A DNA stretch of 6,410 nt from an uncultured Clostridia bacterium. Its GTDB lineage: Bacteria > Bacillota > Clostridia > Oscillospirales > CAG-382. Positions 1 to 5,082 of this stretch are shown here, in pieces. Numbering within the stretch: the first letter of the stretch is position 1; each line of letters starts with the position of its first letter. Below the pieces are notes generated by a model that was not told the origin of the DNA, made no database searches, and saw only the letters and a list, made by a program, of their open reading frames with translations. Made by a program: the position numbers and the translations under genes. The DNA is taken from positions 1-6,410 of the forward strand of contig CAJOMW010000060.1 of the NCBI GenBank assembly GCA_905235695.1, in the 5' to 3' direction.

Positions 1-275
1 CGACGGTGCCATGCCCGGTTTTACTGCCCTTACAACGGGCTACGTAAAAGCGTCGGTTGCAGTGCCTCAAAATTCTTCGGTGGAGTTGCTCATATAGAGA
101 ATGTTGCTCGTTTCCGCGCCATGGCAAATTTTGCGGTCACGAAACTGCGGTGAGGGCGCGGTTTTGATGAGGCTTATGCAGTGGTACTTTATTACTTTTG
201 CAAGCGGTATGCGCTGTTTTCTGTTTCTTTTTCGGCGGTGCCGTGCCAAGTCTCAACACGCCTTCAACGGGGCTA
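1..275. repeat. Imperfect direct repeat (1-43 and 233-275)
   Basis: The first 15 bases of the two copies match at 13 positions (CGACGGTGCCATGCC against CGGCGGTGCCGTGCC). After a divergent stretch of about ten bases, both copies continue with a similar GCC-TT-CAACGGG-CTA block. Spacing between copies is 232 bp. The left copy begins at the window edge and may extend further. It could be two diverged units of a larger intergenic repeat. Confidence 0.4.
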
Positions 276-286
276 TATATGATTTT

Positions 287-320
287 TTGGTGTAGATAAC
301 ACCAATAGCTTATCTTTTTT
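287..320 (+). other. Two mutually exclusive hairpins before a T run
   Basis: TTGGTGT (287-293) pairs perfectly with ACACCAA (299-305) over a 5-base loop. The overlapping AGATAA (294-299) can instead pair with TTATCT (310-315), and T residues continue to 320. The second hairpin with its T run is shaped like a weak plus-strand terminator, but its stem is almost all A-T. No plus-strand gene is visible upstream, so a role in termination is uncertain. Confidence 0.25.
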
Positions 321-333
321 AAGTGGGGTGCCA

Positions 334-370
334 TCAATTTTCCACTTTCAATTTTCCATTTTCAATTTTC
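334..370. repeat. Heptanucleotide tandem repeat, about 5 units
   Basis: Consecutive 7-base units are TCAATTT, TCCACTT, TCAATTT, TCCATTT and TCAATTT, followed by a partial TC. The alternation gives a visible 14-base period. It lies just downstream of the stop codon of the degenerate GTPase gene. A second heptamer tract occurs at 5014-5034 in another intergenic gap. Confidence 0.8.
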
Positions 371-386
371 AAAAGCCGCACGCGGC
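371..386 (-). terminator. Weak candidate terminator after the second GTPase
   Basis: On the minus strand, six bases past the stop codon, GCCGC and GCGGC face each other around GT (effectively a 4-bp stem with a CGTG loop), followed by TTTT. The stem is GC-rich but very short and the T run is only four, so this is a weak call. The heptamer tract follows immediately. Confidence 0.3.
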
Positions 387-392
387 ACCACA

Positions 393-1361
393 TCAATAGA
401 ATGTGGCTACCTCGTTTTCAGGCGCATCAGCCTTTCTGACAGTGTTCACATATAACACCGGTCCCGTCTGATTTTTGTAAAGCCTGTGCTTTTCAAAAGC
501 TATCTTTGCAGTGACAACAACCCACTCGTGCGACTTGTACTTTGACGCACTGTCGCACTTGGAGAGTATTCCCTTGTACTGTATATCCTCCACACAGCAG
601 GTCATTATCTGCCTGCCTATGACCATCTCGTTTTTGTCGAGACTGCTGTTCTTGGCGACCATGACGTGAAGGCGCACGGTCTTTCCCTCGTATTCCTTCG
701 GCCTCTCGGAAAAATCAGAGTACCAGTAAGCGTAGTCCTCGTCCTTTATCTCTATTATCGGAGCGTTCATATCGTATGGCGGCGGATCTTCTATTTCGTC
801 GTATTCGACATCTCCGCCGGCATATTCGTATGCTATATTTGCCCGGCGCGAGACCGCCCTCACTATCTTATGAACTTCCATTCTGTCTACATTCGCCTTG
901 TCGGCACGGTTGAGAACGACGAGCTCACAGCTCTTCAGCTTGTCAACGACAAGACTTCTCATGTTCGAGTTGTAGTTTATAAACGTACTTGCGTCCGCAA
1001 ACATTATCTCCTGATATACAAGCCAGCCCTCGGGAAGCACTCTGTAGAAATTGTCTATCATCCACATTCCGTTGTACTCTACGAGAACACGGTCAATATC
1101 GTACTTGTTCTGCAGCTTTGACAGAAAGTCGGTGGTAAGCTCCTCGGCGGATTCTACCTCCTGTACTATAAACTTTCCCATATCGCCCTTGAAGCGCGAC
1201 TCGTCATACTCCTCTATGCCTTCTTCGCAGAGCAGCAAAAGCGTGTTCTCTCCGTTGTTAAAGCGTCTGTCCTCAAGAGTTTCCTGTATAAACTTGGTCT
1301 TTCCGGCTTCGAGAAATCCGGTAAACAGATATACGGGTATTTCCTTTACGTTACTGTTCAT
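393..1361 (-). CDS. Degenerate G3E-like GTPase fused to a DUF1980/TIGR03943-like C-terminal domain
   Basis: A 322-residue protein with no signal peptide or membrane segment. The N-terminal part (about 7-155) has a CobW/G3E-style P-loop, GFLEAGKT at 15-22, and NRAD at 151-154 in the place of the NKxD base-recognition motif. The family's CxCC metal motif is absent and the usual EPSG is EYNG at 95-98, so metal binding at the canonical site is doubtful. The C-terminal part (about 218-322) carries GKTVRLHVMV, IGRQIMTCCVEDIQY (Cys pair 255-256) and a final hydrophobic-aromatic end. From memory this resembles the C-terminal domain of the TIGR03943/DUF1980 (YcgQ-like) partners of YcgR-type permeases. 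An in-frame TGA sits directly before the ATG, which fixes the start. A GGTG ribosome-binding remnant lies 6 bases upstream. The gene follows the CobW gene by 49 bp, probably on the same mRNA. Its role in metal handling is inference; GTP binding is likely and hydrolysis unproven. Confidence 0.8.
   Translation of the reverse strand: MNSNVKEIPVYLFTGFLEAGKTKFIQETLEDRRFNNGENTLLLLCEEGIEEYDESRFKGDMGKFIVQEVESAEELTTDFLSKLQNKYDIDRVLVEYNGMWMIDNFYRVLPEGWLVYQEIMFADASTFINYNSNMRSLVVDKLKSCELVVLNRADKANVDRMEVHKIVRAVSRRANIAYEYAGGDVEYDEIEDPPPYDMNAPIIEIKDEDYAYWYSDFSERPKEYEGKTVRLHVMVAKNSSLDKNEMVIGRQIMTCCVEDIQYKGILSKCDSASKYKSHEWVVVTAKIAFEKHRLYKNQTGPVLYVNTVRKADAPENEVATFY
396..710 (-). other. DUF1980/TIGR03943-like C-terminal domain
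   Basis: Residues 218-322 of the fused GTPase. Key signs are the GKTVRLHVMV strand, the IGRQIMTCC core with two adjacent cysteines at 255-256, the HEWVVVTAKI strand and the PVLYVNTVRKAD end. The order matches my recollection of the soluble C-terminal domain of YcgQ-like proteins (GK-h-h-h-G, then R-x-h-h-x-CC, then W-h-x-V-x-G). The assignment rests on motif memory and was not searched. Confidence 0.6.
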
Positions 1362-1410
1362 TCAATACACCCGGCAAGCTAAAGCCGATTCCTTTCAATA
1401 GCAAATATCC

Positions 1411-2520
1411 TTAAATTCCAAAGAGCTCGGGAAGCTTCTCTTCCTTAAGCTCCGCACCTATTACGCATATACGCCCCGTGACGTCCGCCGAGCCGCTTCT
1501 GACGTTCTTTTCTCCCGGAACATAGTCAAAGTGCGCCCATGTGCCGTCGGTGAGCTCTACGATGCCCTTAGCTCTGAGTACCATGCCGTACGTCTTGTCG
1601 TCATCGAGCTTGTCGAGCGCCGCTTCAAGCTGCTCCTTCGTGAACTTGTGCGCCGTCTCGGTGCCCCAGCTTGCAAATACGTCGTCGGCGTGATGATGAT
1701 GGTGGTCGTGTCCGTGGTCGTGTCCGCATGAGCAGCCGTCCCCGTGGTCGTGGTGATGCTCGTGCTCATCGTCATCGTCGTCATCGCCGTGGTGGTGATG
1801 ATGCTCATGCTCGTCGTCATCGTCGTCGTGGTGATGGTGGTGATGCTCATGCTCGTCGTCATCGTCATCGTCATGGTGATGCTCTGCGAGCTCTTTTCTT
1901 ATCTCTTCAAGCTCTTCCTCAAGCGTCTTTGCGCTCTCCATGGCTTCGAGTATCTGCTTTCCGTCGAGCGAGTCCCAATCGGTGGTAATGATGGTCGCCT
2001 TATCGTTGTGCTCGCGGAGAAGCTCAACGCACTTCTTTAATTTTTCTTCGTCCATGCCCGCCGTGCGGCTGAGTATTATGGTCTTGGCGTGTTCAACCTG
2101 ATCGAGGAAAAATTCGCCGAAGTTCTTTATATACATCCTGCACTTTGTCGCATCTACCACGACGGTAGCCGAGCCTAAGACCGCCTTGCCGTTCTCCGCT
2201 CCGAGAACAGCCTTTATAACGTCGCTGAGCTTTCCGACGCCTGACGGCTCTATGAGTATTCTGTCAGGCGCATATTCGTCGAGCACCTTGTCGAGCGCCT
2301 TTTTGAAGTCGCCTACAAGGCTGCAGCAGATACAGCCGGAATTCATCTCGTTTATCTGTATTCCGGATTCCTTTAAGAAACCGCCGTCTATTCCGGTCTC
2401 GCCGAATTCATTTTCGATAAGCACGAGCTTTTCTCCGCTGTACGCTTCAGCTATGAGCTTCTTTATGAGCGTTGTCTTTCCTGCTCCGAGAAATCCCGAA
2501 AAAATATCGATCTTTGTCAT
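1411..2520 (-). CDS. CobW-family (G3E) GTPase with Asp/His-rich metal-binding insertion
   Basis: A 369-residue cytoplasmic P-loop GTPase of the COG0523/CobW/YjiA group, which moves Zn, Co or related metals to client proteins. Motifs in order are Walker A GFLGAGKT (9-16), the metal-binding GCICC (62-66), EPSG (91-94, switch/Walker B region) and SRTA (151-154, the usual base-recognition variant in this group). A linker of Asp and His runs follows (214-277), with CSCGHDHGHD inside it. Residues about 288-369 form a CobW_C-type domain (MVLRAKGIVEL, then WAHFDYVPG). The start at 2520 is chosen because AAAGGAAG lies 9 bases upstream and the protein then begins directly with the first beta strand; the in-frame ATG at 2580 only adds a basic, unconserved tail. 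It sits 70 bp after the second SGNH gene and 49 bp before the second GTPase. No Zur-like palindrome is seen upstream. The metal cannot be read from sequence; zinc is the default guess for this group. Confidence 0.92.
   Translation of the reverse strand: MTKIDIFSGFLGAGKTTLIKKLIAEAYSGEKLVLIENEFGETGIDGGFLKESGIQINEMNSGCICCSLVGDFKKALDKVLDEYAPDRILIEPSGVGKLSDVIKAVLGAENGKAVLGSATVVVDATKCRMYIKNFGEFFLDQVEHAKTIILSRTAGMDEEKLKKCVELLREHNDKATIITTDWDSLDGKQILEAMESAKTLEEELEEIRKELAEHHHDDDDDDEHEHHHHHHDDDDDEHEHHHHHGDDDDDDEHEHHHDHGDGCSCGHDHGHDHHHHHADDVFASWGTETAHKFTKEQLEAALDKLDDDKTYGMVLRAKGIVELTDGTWAHFDYVPGEKNVRSGSADVTGRICVIGAELKEEKLPELFGI
1690..1881 (-). repeat. Asp/His-rich low-complexity coding segment with three tandem repeats
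   Basis: Residues 214-277 of the CobW protein. After HHH, three near-identical units of about 15 residues follow: 217-231, 232-245 and 246-260. Each is a run of five or six Asp, then EHEH, then a His run that may end in Gly. A distinct tail holds CSC (263-265), HDHGHD and five His. At DNA level the units are 45, 42 and 45 bp of mostly GAY/CAY codons (1828-1872, 1786-1827, 1741-1785). His-rich linkers are common in this family and bind transition metals. The block-wise alternation with poly-Asp is less usual. Slippage or copy-number change between strains is likely. Confidence 0.9.
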
Positions 2521-2529
2521 TTTGATATG

Positions 2530-2537
2530 CTTCCTTT
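2530..2537 (-). promoter_or_regulatory. Ribosome binding site of the CobW-family gene
   Basis: AAAGGAAG on the minus strand, 9 bases before the ATG at 2520. It supports that start over the ATG at 2580, which is preceded by TAAGTTTTGCTTT and has no purine-rich site. Confidence 0.75.
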
Positions 2538-2590
2538 CATGTTGCCGAGTTTTGTAGTCAAAGCGCCGCCTGCGGTGCATAAAGCAAAAC

Positions 2591-3652
2591 TTACTTGTTT
2601 AATTTTTTGAAAATTTCCTCAAAAGTGGGTTTAAAGCCCTTGTACATCATATAGTAGCCGACGTCGTTCGGGTGTATTCCGTCGAGAGTGCAATAATCAT
2701 ACGGAACCTCCTTGAAGAAGTCACATCCGTTCAGGAAATACACGTTTTTGTCACCGCTTCTTACTGCGCTTTCATACGTTTCGTATATAACCCTTCTCCG
2801 CTCATCGGCACATCTTCCGTTCTCATAGATAAACGGCACCGCAGAGGCTATGATTATCGGAATATCGGGGTGCTTTTCGCGTACTGCTTCAAACAGCGGT
2901 CTATGCGTCTCTCTCAGATACTCCGCATCGGGCGCATTGTGGTCATAGTCCAGCACAAATACTTCCATGTCAAGGCTCGCAAGGTAATCCACCATGGGCT
3001 TTTCCGCTTTTGCCGCACCCGCAAAGCCGAGATTGACGCAATACATATTTAGCCCGCGCGAGAGCAGGTTTACATAATTCGAGCCGGGTTTTCCCGAGCA
3101 AGAGCCGTGGGTTATGGACGAACCGTAAAAAACAACAGGTTTTTCGTTACGGTACTTGCCGCCGCTTTTTATTACGTATCCCTCCGGAACTTTGACGTAC
3201 AGATTCTTGTATGAGGAGAGAACGGGCATGAATATTGTCAAGTCGTGCCACTCGGAGCCGCTGTCCTCGGTATAGAGATTATGACTGCTCTCAAAGGTAG
3301 ATATTTGAAGCGGAGGGAAGAAAGTCTGCTGGAATTTTGTCCCCTCATACATATCAAATCCGAATGAACCGACCGGAGGCATATGGTTATACAGCCCTCC
3401 GCATACGGGCGTTTCCGCCTTTATTGCAACTGTCGGAGAATTTGTCATAAATCTCACAGAGCCGCCTGCGGTGCATCCCGCATAAACTCTGATTGTATCA
3501 TTGATACTTGCCGCCACATCACGGGGCATTCTGTAATATCCGATCTCGTCTTTTTTGACACCGTACACCTTAAACGGAGCCTCATCGACGTTTATGTACT
3601 CCCCTTTAGAAATTATTTCTTTCTGTCCGTAGACGATATTATTATTTTCCAT
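2591..3652 (-). CDS. SGNH/GDSL-type hydrolase (second paralogue)
   Basis: A 353-residue protein without signal peptide, expected in the cytoplasm. It has a two-part layout: an N-terminal beta-rich region (about 15-165) containing GFDMY at 98-102, which fits the GxDLY motif of the SGNH N-terminal domain family, and a C-terminal SGNH catalytic domain (about 170-350). Catalytic blocks are visible: GSSIT 177-181 (nucleophile Ser179; the usual Asp of GDS is Ser), NLGFAG 207-212 (oxyanion Gly209), DYDHNAP 235-241 (Asn239) and DGIHPND 324-330 (Asp324/His327). These enzymes remove ester-linked acyl groups, often acetyl groups from sugars; the substrate here is not known. It is closely related to the neighbour at 3776-4849, pointing to tandem duplication. 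A promoter and an AGAGGGTG ribosome binding site precede it. The CobW gene follows after 70 bp with no strong terminator. Confidence 0.88.
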   Translation of the reverse strand: MENNNIVYGQKEIISKGEYINVDEAPFKVYGVKKDEIGYYRMPRDVAASINDTIRVYAGCTAGGSVRFMTNSPTVAIKAETPVCGGLYNHMPPVGSFGFDMYEGTKFQQTFFPPLQISTFESSHNLYTEDSGSEWHDLTIFMPVLSSYKNLYVKVPEGYVIKSGGKYRNEKPVVFYGSSITHGSCSGKPGSNYVNLLSRGLNMYCVNLGFAGAAKAEKPMVDYLASLDMEVFVLDYDHNAPDAEYLRETHRPLFEAVREKHPDIPIIIASAVPFIYENGRCADERRRVIYETYESAVRSGDKNVYFLNGCDFFKEVPYDYCTLDGIHPNDVGYYMMYKGFKPTFEEIFKKLNK

Positions 3653-3657
3653 ATCAG

Positions 3658-3665
3658 CACCCTCT
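3658..3665 (-). promoter_or_regulatory. Ribosome binding site of the second SGNH gene
   Basis: AGAGGGTG on the minus strand, 5 bases before the ATG at 3652. It fixes this start. Confidence 0.7.
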
Positions 3666-3695
3666 AAAAAAACATATCTCCCATGTTATTGTATT

Positions 3696-3724
3696 ATTAT
3701 ATACCATTCTTACAAAAATTGCAA
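3696..3724 (-). promoter_or_regulatory. Sigma-A-type promoter for the second SGNH gene
   Basis: On the minus strand the -35 box TTGCAA (3719-3724) and a perfect -10 box TATAAT (3696-3701) are separated by 17 bases. Transcription would start near 3689, giving a leader of about 37 bases. It lies between the terminator of the first SGNH gene and the start of the second, so the two paralogues can be expressed independently. Confidence 0.75.
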
Positions 3725-3747
3725 GATATATTATCCGTCTTTAATGC

Positions 3748-3777
3748 AAAAAAGTCGGCAAAAGCCGACATTTTTTT
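3748..3777 (-). terminator. Strong symmetrical rho-independent terminator
   Basis: GTCGGC (3754-3759) pairs with GCCGAC (3764-3769) around a 4-base loop. It is flanked by six A on the left and seven T on the right (plus strand), so it works in either orientation. On the minus strand the stem is followed by TTTTTT. It begins just past the stop codon of the first SGNH gene, whose TAA (3776-3778) overlaps the flanking A/T run. Confidence 0.9.
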
Positions 3778-4849
3778 ACTGTTTATCGCTCGGGAAAAGC
3801 TTTTCCAACGTTTCTCTGAAGCCCTTATACATCATATACATTCCCATATCATTCGGGTGAGAGCCGTCAACGGTGCACAAGTCAAACGGAACTTCCTTGA
3901 AAAAGTCGCGTCCGTCGAGATAATACACGTTCTTGTCGCCGTTTTTAAGAGCATATTCGTATGTGTCGCATATTATCTTTCTGCGCTCTTTGCCCTCCCA
4001 GCTGTCGTAATACACGGGAATAGCGGATGCTATGATTATCGGGAGAAGCGGATTTTTCTCTCTTACGGCTTCGTACAGTCTCCTGTGTGTTTTCCCGAGG
4101 TATTCGGCGGACGGTGCGTTGTGGTCGTAGTCCATGACAAACGCCGACATATCGAGCGTTGACATATATTCAACTATGCTGTCCTCCGCTCTTGCTCCGC
4201 CCGAAAAGCCGAGGTTTACGCAGTACAGATTCAGGTATCTTGAGAGCATATTCGTATATGCGTTTCCGGGTGTTGAAGCGCATCCGCCCTGGGTTATCGA
4301 CGAGCCGTAGAAAACGACGGGCTTTTCGTTTCTGAAAGAGCCGCCCTCTCTTATCTCATAGCCGTCGTCAGGCTTTATGTATACGTTTTTGTATGCGCCG
4401 TAAAGCGGCATATATACCGTCAGATCGTGCCACTCGGGAAGATTTCTTTCGCCTTTGTAAAGTCTTTGCTCGACATTTAAGTCGTCCTTTGCGGTGACGG
4501 TGGGCTGAAAAGAGCCGTGAAACAGTTCGCCCTCGAACACGTCAAAGCCGAATGCGCCTATCGCCGTCATATCCGGCATCATGCAGCATTTATATGCGCC
4601 TTCCGCCTTTATTGTAATGGCCGGAGAATTGGTGGAAAAGCGGACAAGTCCGCCGGCGGTATGGCGGTAGAGCTCCTTTACCGCCTCGCTCGTGCTGTCG
4701 GCGACCTCTTTCGGAATACGCATATAGCCGATGTCGTCCCTCATCAATCCGTAGACCTTGAACGGAGGCTCATCAACACTCATATACTCCCCGGTTGAAG
4801 TGCCTGCCGACACGGCAAAATTCTTGTCAATTTTTGATATGTCCAACAT
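3776..4849 (-). CDS. SGNH/GDSL-type hydrolase (first paralogue)
   Basis: A 357-residue cytoplasmic protein with the same two-part layout as its neighbour at 2591-3652. The N-terminal beta-rich region has GFDVF at 101-105 (GxDLY-like), and the catalytic domain has GSSIT 182-186 (Ser184), NLGFSG, DYDHNAP with Asn244, and DGSHPND with Asp328/His331. By eye well over half of the aligned residues match the paralogue, including EKPVVFYGSSIT and DFFKEVP. The start at 4849 is preferred to the in-frame ATG at 4855: the AAAGGAG site ends 8 bases before 4849 but only 2 before 4855. A sugar-ester deacylase role is inferred from the family and from the oxidoreductase gene upstream. The 5' side is a hairpin-rich gap with no clear promoter, so read-through from the oxidoreductase gene is possible. 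A strong terminator lies at its 3' end. Confidence 0.88.
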   Translation of the reverse strand: MLDISKIDKNFAVSAGTSTGEYMSVDEPPFKVYGLMRDDIGYMRIPKEVADSTSEAVKELYRHTAGGLVRFSTNSPAITIKAEGAYKCCMMPDMTAIGAFGFDVFEGELFHGSFQPTVTAKDDLNVEQRLYKGERNLPEWHDLTVYMPLYGAYKNVYIKPDDGYEIREGGSFRNEKPVVFYGSSITQGGCASTPGNAYTNMLSRYLNLYCVNLGFSGGARAEDSIVEYMSTLDMSAFVMDYDHNAPSAEYLGKTHRRLYEAVREKNPLLPIIIASAIPVYYDSWEGKERRKIICDTYEYALKNGDKNVYYLDGRDFFKEVPFDLCTVDGSHPNDMGMYMMYKGFRETLEKLFPSDKQ

Positions 4850-4857
4850 ATTCATGT

Positions 4858-4864
4858 CTCCTTT
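4858..4864 (-). promoter_or_regulatory. Ribosome binding site deciding the start of the first SGNH gene
   Basis: AAAGGAG on the minus strand. Its spacing is 8 bases to the ATG at 4849 and only 2 to the ATG at 4855, so translation should begin at 4849, giving a protein two residues shorter than the longest frame. Confidence 0.75.
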
Positions 4865-4885
4865 TTATTTTTTATTCGATAATAA

Positions 4886-4903
4886 ACCGAACCGGCGCTC
4901 GGT
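4886..4903 (-). terminator. Terminator-like hairpin in the leader of the first SGNH gene
   Basis: On the minus strand ACCGAGC and GTTCGGT form a 7-bp stem (one G-U pair) around GCCG, followed by the T-rich but interrupted TTATTAT. It lies 22 bases before the ribosome binding site. It could end transcripts from the oxidoreductase gene or act as an attenuator. Confidence 0.35.
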
Positions 4904-4911
4904 GCGGTCGG

Positions 4912-4933
4912 AAAAAGTGCCTATTGCACTTTT
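4912..4933 (-). terminator. Candidate terminator downstream of the oxidoreductase gene
   Basis: AAAAGTGC and GCACTTTT pair over 8 bp around a 5-base loop. On the minus strand five T follow the GCAC arm, four of them within the stem; the plus strand offers four T. The core is only four or five strong pairs, so efficiency is uncertain. It lies about 150 bp past the oxidoreductase stop codon. Confidence 0.4.
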
Positions 4934-4952
4934 GCGCAGCTTTATATGTTCT

Positions 4953-4982
4953 TTTTTTGTTGCTCTGCTGAGCAACAGAAAA
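4953..4982. repeat. Long inverted repeat (hairpin)
   Basis: GTTGCTC (4959-4965) and GAGCAAC (4970-4976) pair around TGCT. Flanking T and A runs extend the stem to about 13 bp with one wobble when read on the plus strand. Neither strand has a T run after the stem, so it is not a standard terminator. Confidence 0.6.
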
Positions 4983-5013
4983 CGGATATCAAAAGCCGTG
5001 CCCCAGCCAATTC

Positions 5014-5034
5014 TGCATTTTACATTTTGCATTA
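5014..5034. repeat. Heptanucleotide tandem repeat, 3 units
   Basis: TGCATTT, TACATTT and TGCATTA in direct succession. It has the same unit length as the tract at 334-370 and the same kind of position, downstream of a gene. Both tracts lie near an AAAAGCCG sequence (371-378 and 4991-4998). Confidence 0.7.
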
Positions 5035-5037
5035 AGC

Positions 5038-5066
5038 TTTGCCCCACGCTTTTAACGCAGGGCAAA
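5038..5066. repeat. Inverted repeat 17 bp past the oxidoreductase stop
   Basis: TTTGCCC (5038-5044) and GGGCAAA (5060-5066) form a 7-bp stem with a 15-base loop. On the minus strand it is followed by GC-TTAATG rather than a T run, so it may protect or process the 3' end of the mRNA rather than terminate it. Confidence 0.5.
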
Positions 5067-5082
5067 ACAAAAAATAAAATTA

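Larger units (their letters stand above)
1..392. other. Gene-free left end with repeats and hairpins
   Basis: No convincing protein gene lies here. The short open frames on both strands have no good ribosome binding site and no recognisable family. The stretch is instead rich in pairing. Bases 1-55 can fold as nested arms: CGACG 1-5 with CGTCG 51-55, TTTTAC 19-24 with GTAAAA 44-49, and GCCC 26-29 with GGGC 37-40. Further right, CCGCGCC 114-120 pairs with GGCGCGG 155-161, and GCCTCA 64-69 with TGAGGC 168-173. Bases 1-43 and 233-275 look like imperfect direct copies. The right part carries a heptamer repeat and the 3' flank of the GTPase gene. It could be a dispersed non-coding repeat or a structured RNA; I cannot tell which. 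The window edge truncates it. Confidence 0.5.

Noticed and set aside
67..337. Short open frames on both strands of the left end (60-66 codons)
   Set aside because: They overlap one another on opposite strands, are rich in basic or repeat-derived residues, and have no convincing ribosome binding site.
1690..1881. Triplet-repeat array that could be taken for a CRISPR or satellite
   Set aside because: It is in frame, codes for a metal-binding linker, and has no spacer structure.
1557..2040. Open frames opposite to or out of frame with the Asp/His repeat (Met/Thr-rich, Val/Met-rich and Arg/His-rich)
   Set aside because: They are by-products of the GAY/CAY codon repeats in the CobW gene, whose own frame has all family motifs.
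2560..2578. 16-bp sequence shared between the gap at 2563-2578 and the coding region near 3464-3479 (GCCGCCTGCGGTGCAT)
   Set aside because: One copy is ordinary coding sequence (Thr-Ala-Gly-Gly) and no wider similarity flanks it; probably chance from GC-rich codons.
2521..2580. Upstream ATG at 2580 that would add 20 residues to the CobW protein
   Set aside because: No ribosome binding site, and the added tail is basic and precedes an already complete beta-strand start; AAAGGAAG serves the ATG at 2520.
3664..3684. Six-codon leader open frame (MGDMFF) before the second SGNH gene
   Set aside because: No ribosome binding site at its ATG and no amino-acid pattern typical of attenuation; likely chance.
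4865..5065. 66-codon minus-strand open frame between the oxidoreductase and SGNH genes
   Set aside because: It runs through four hairpins and the heptamer tract, has no ribosome binding site and no recognisable protein pattern.
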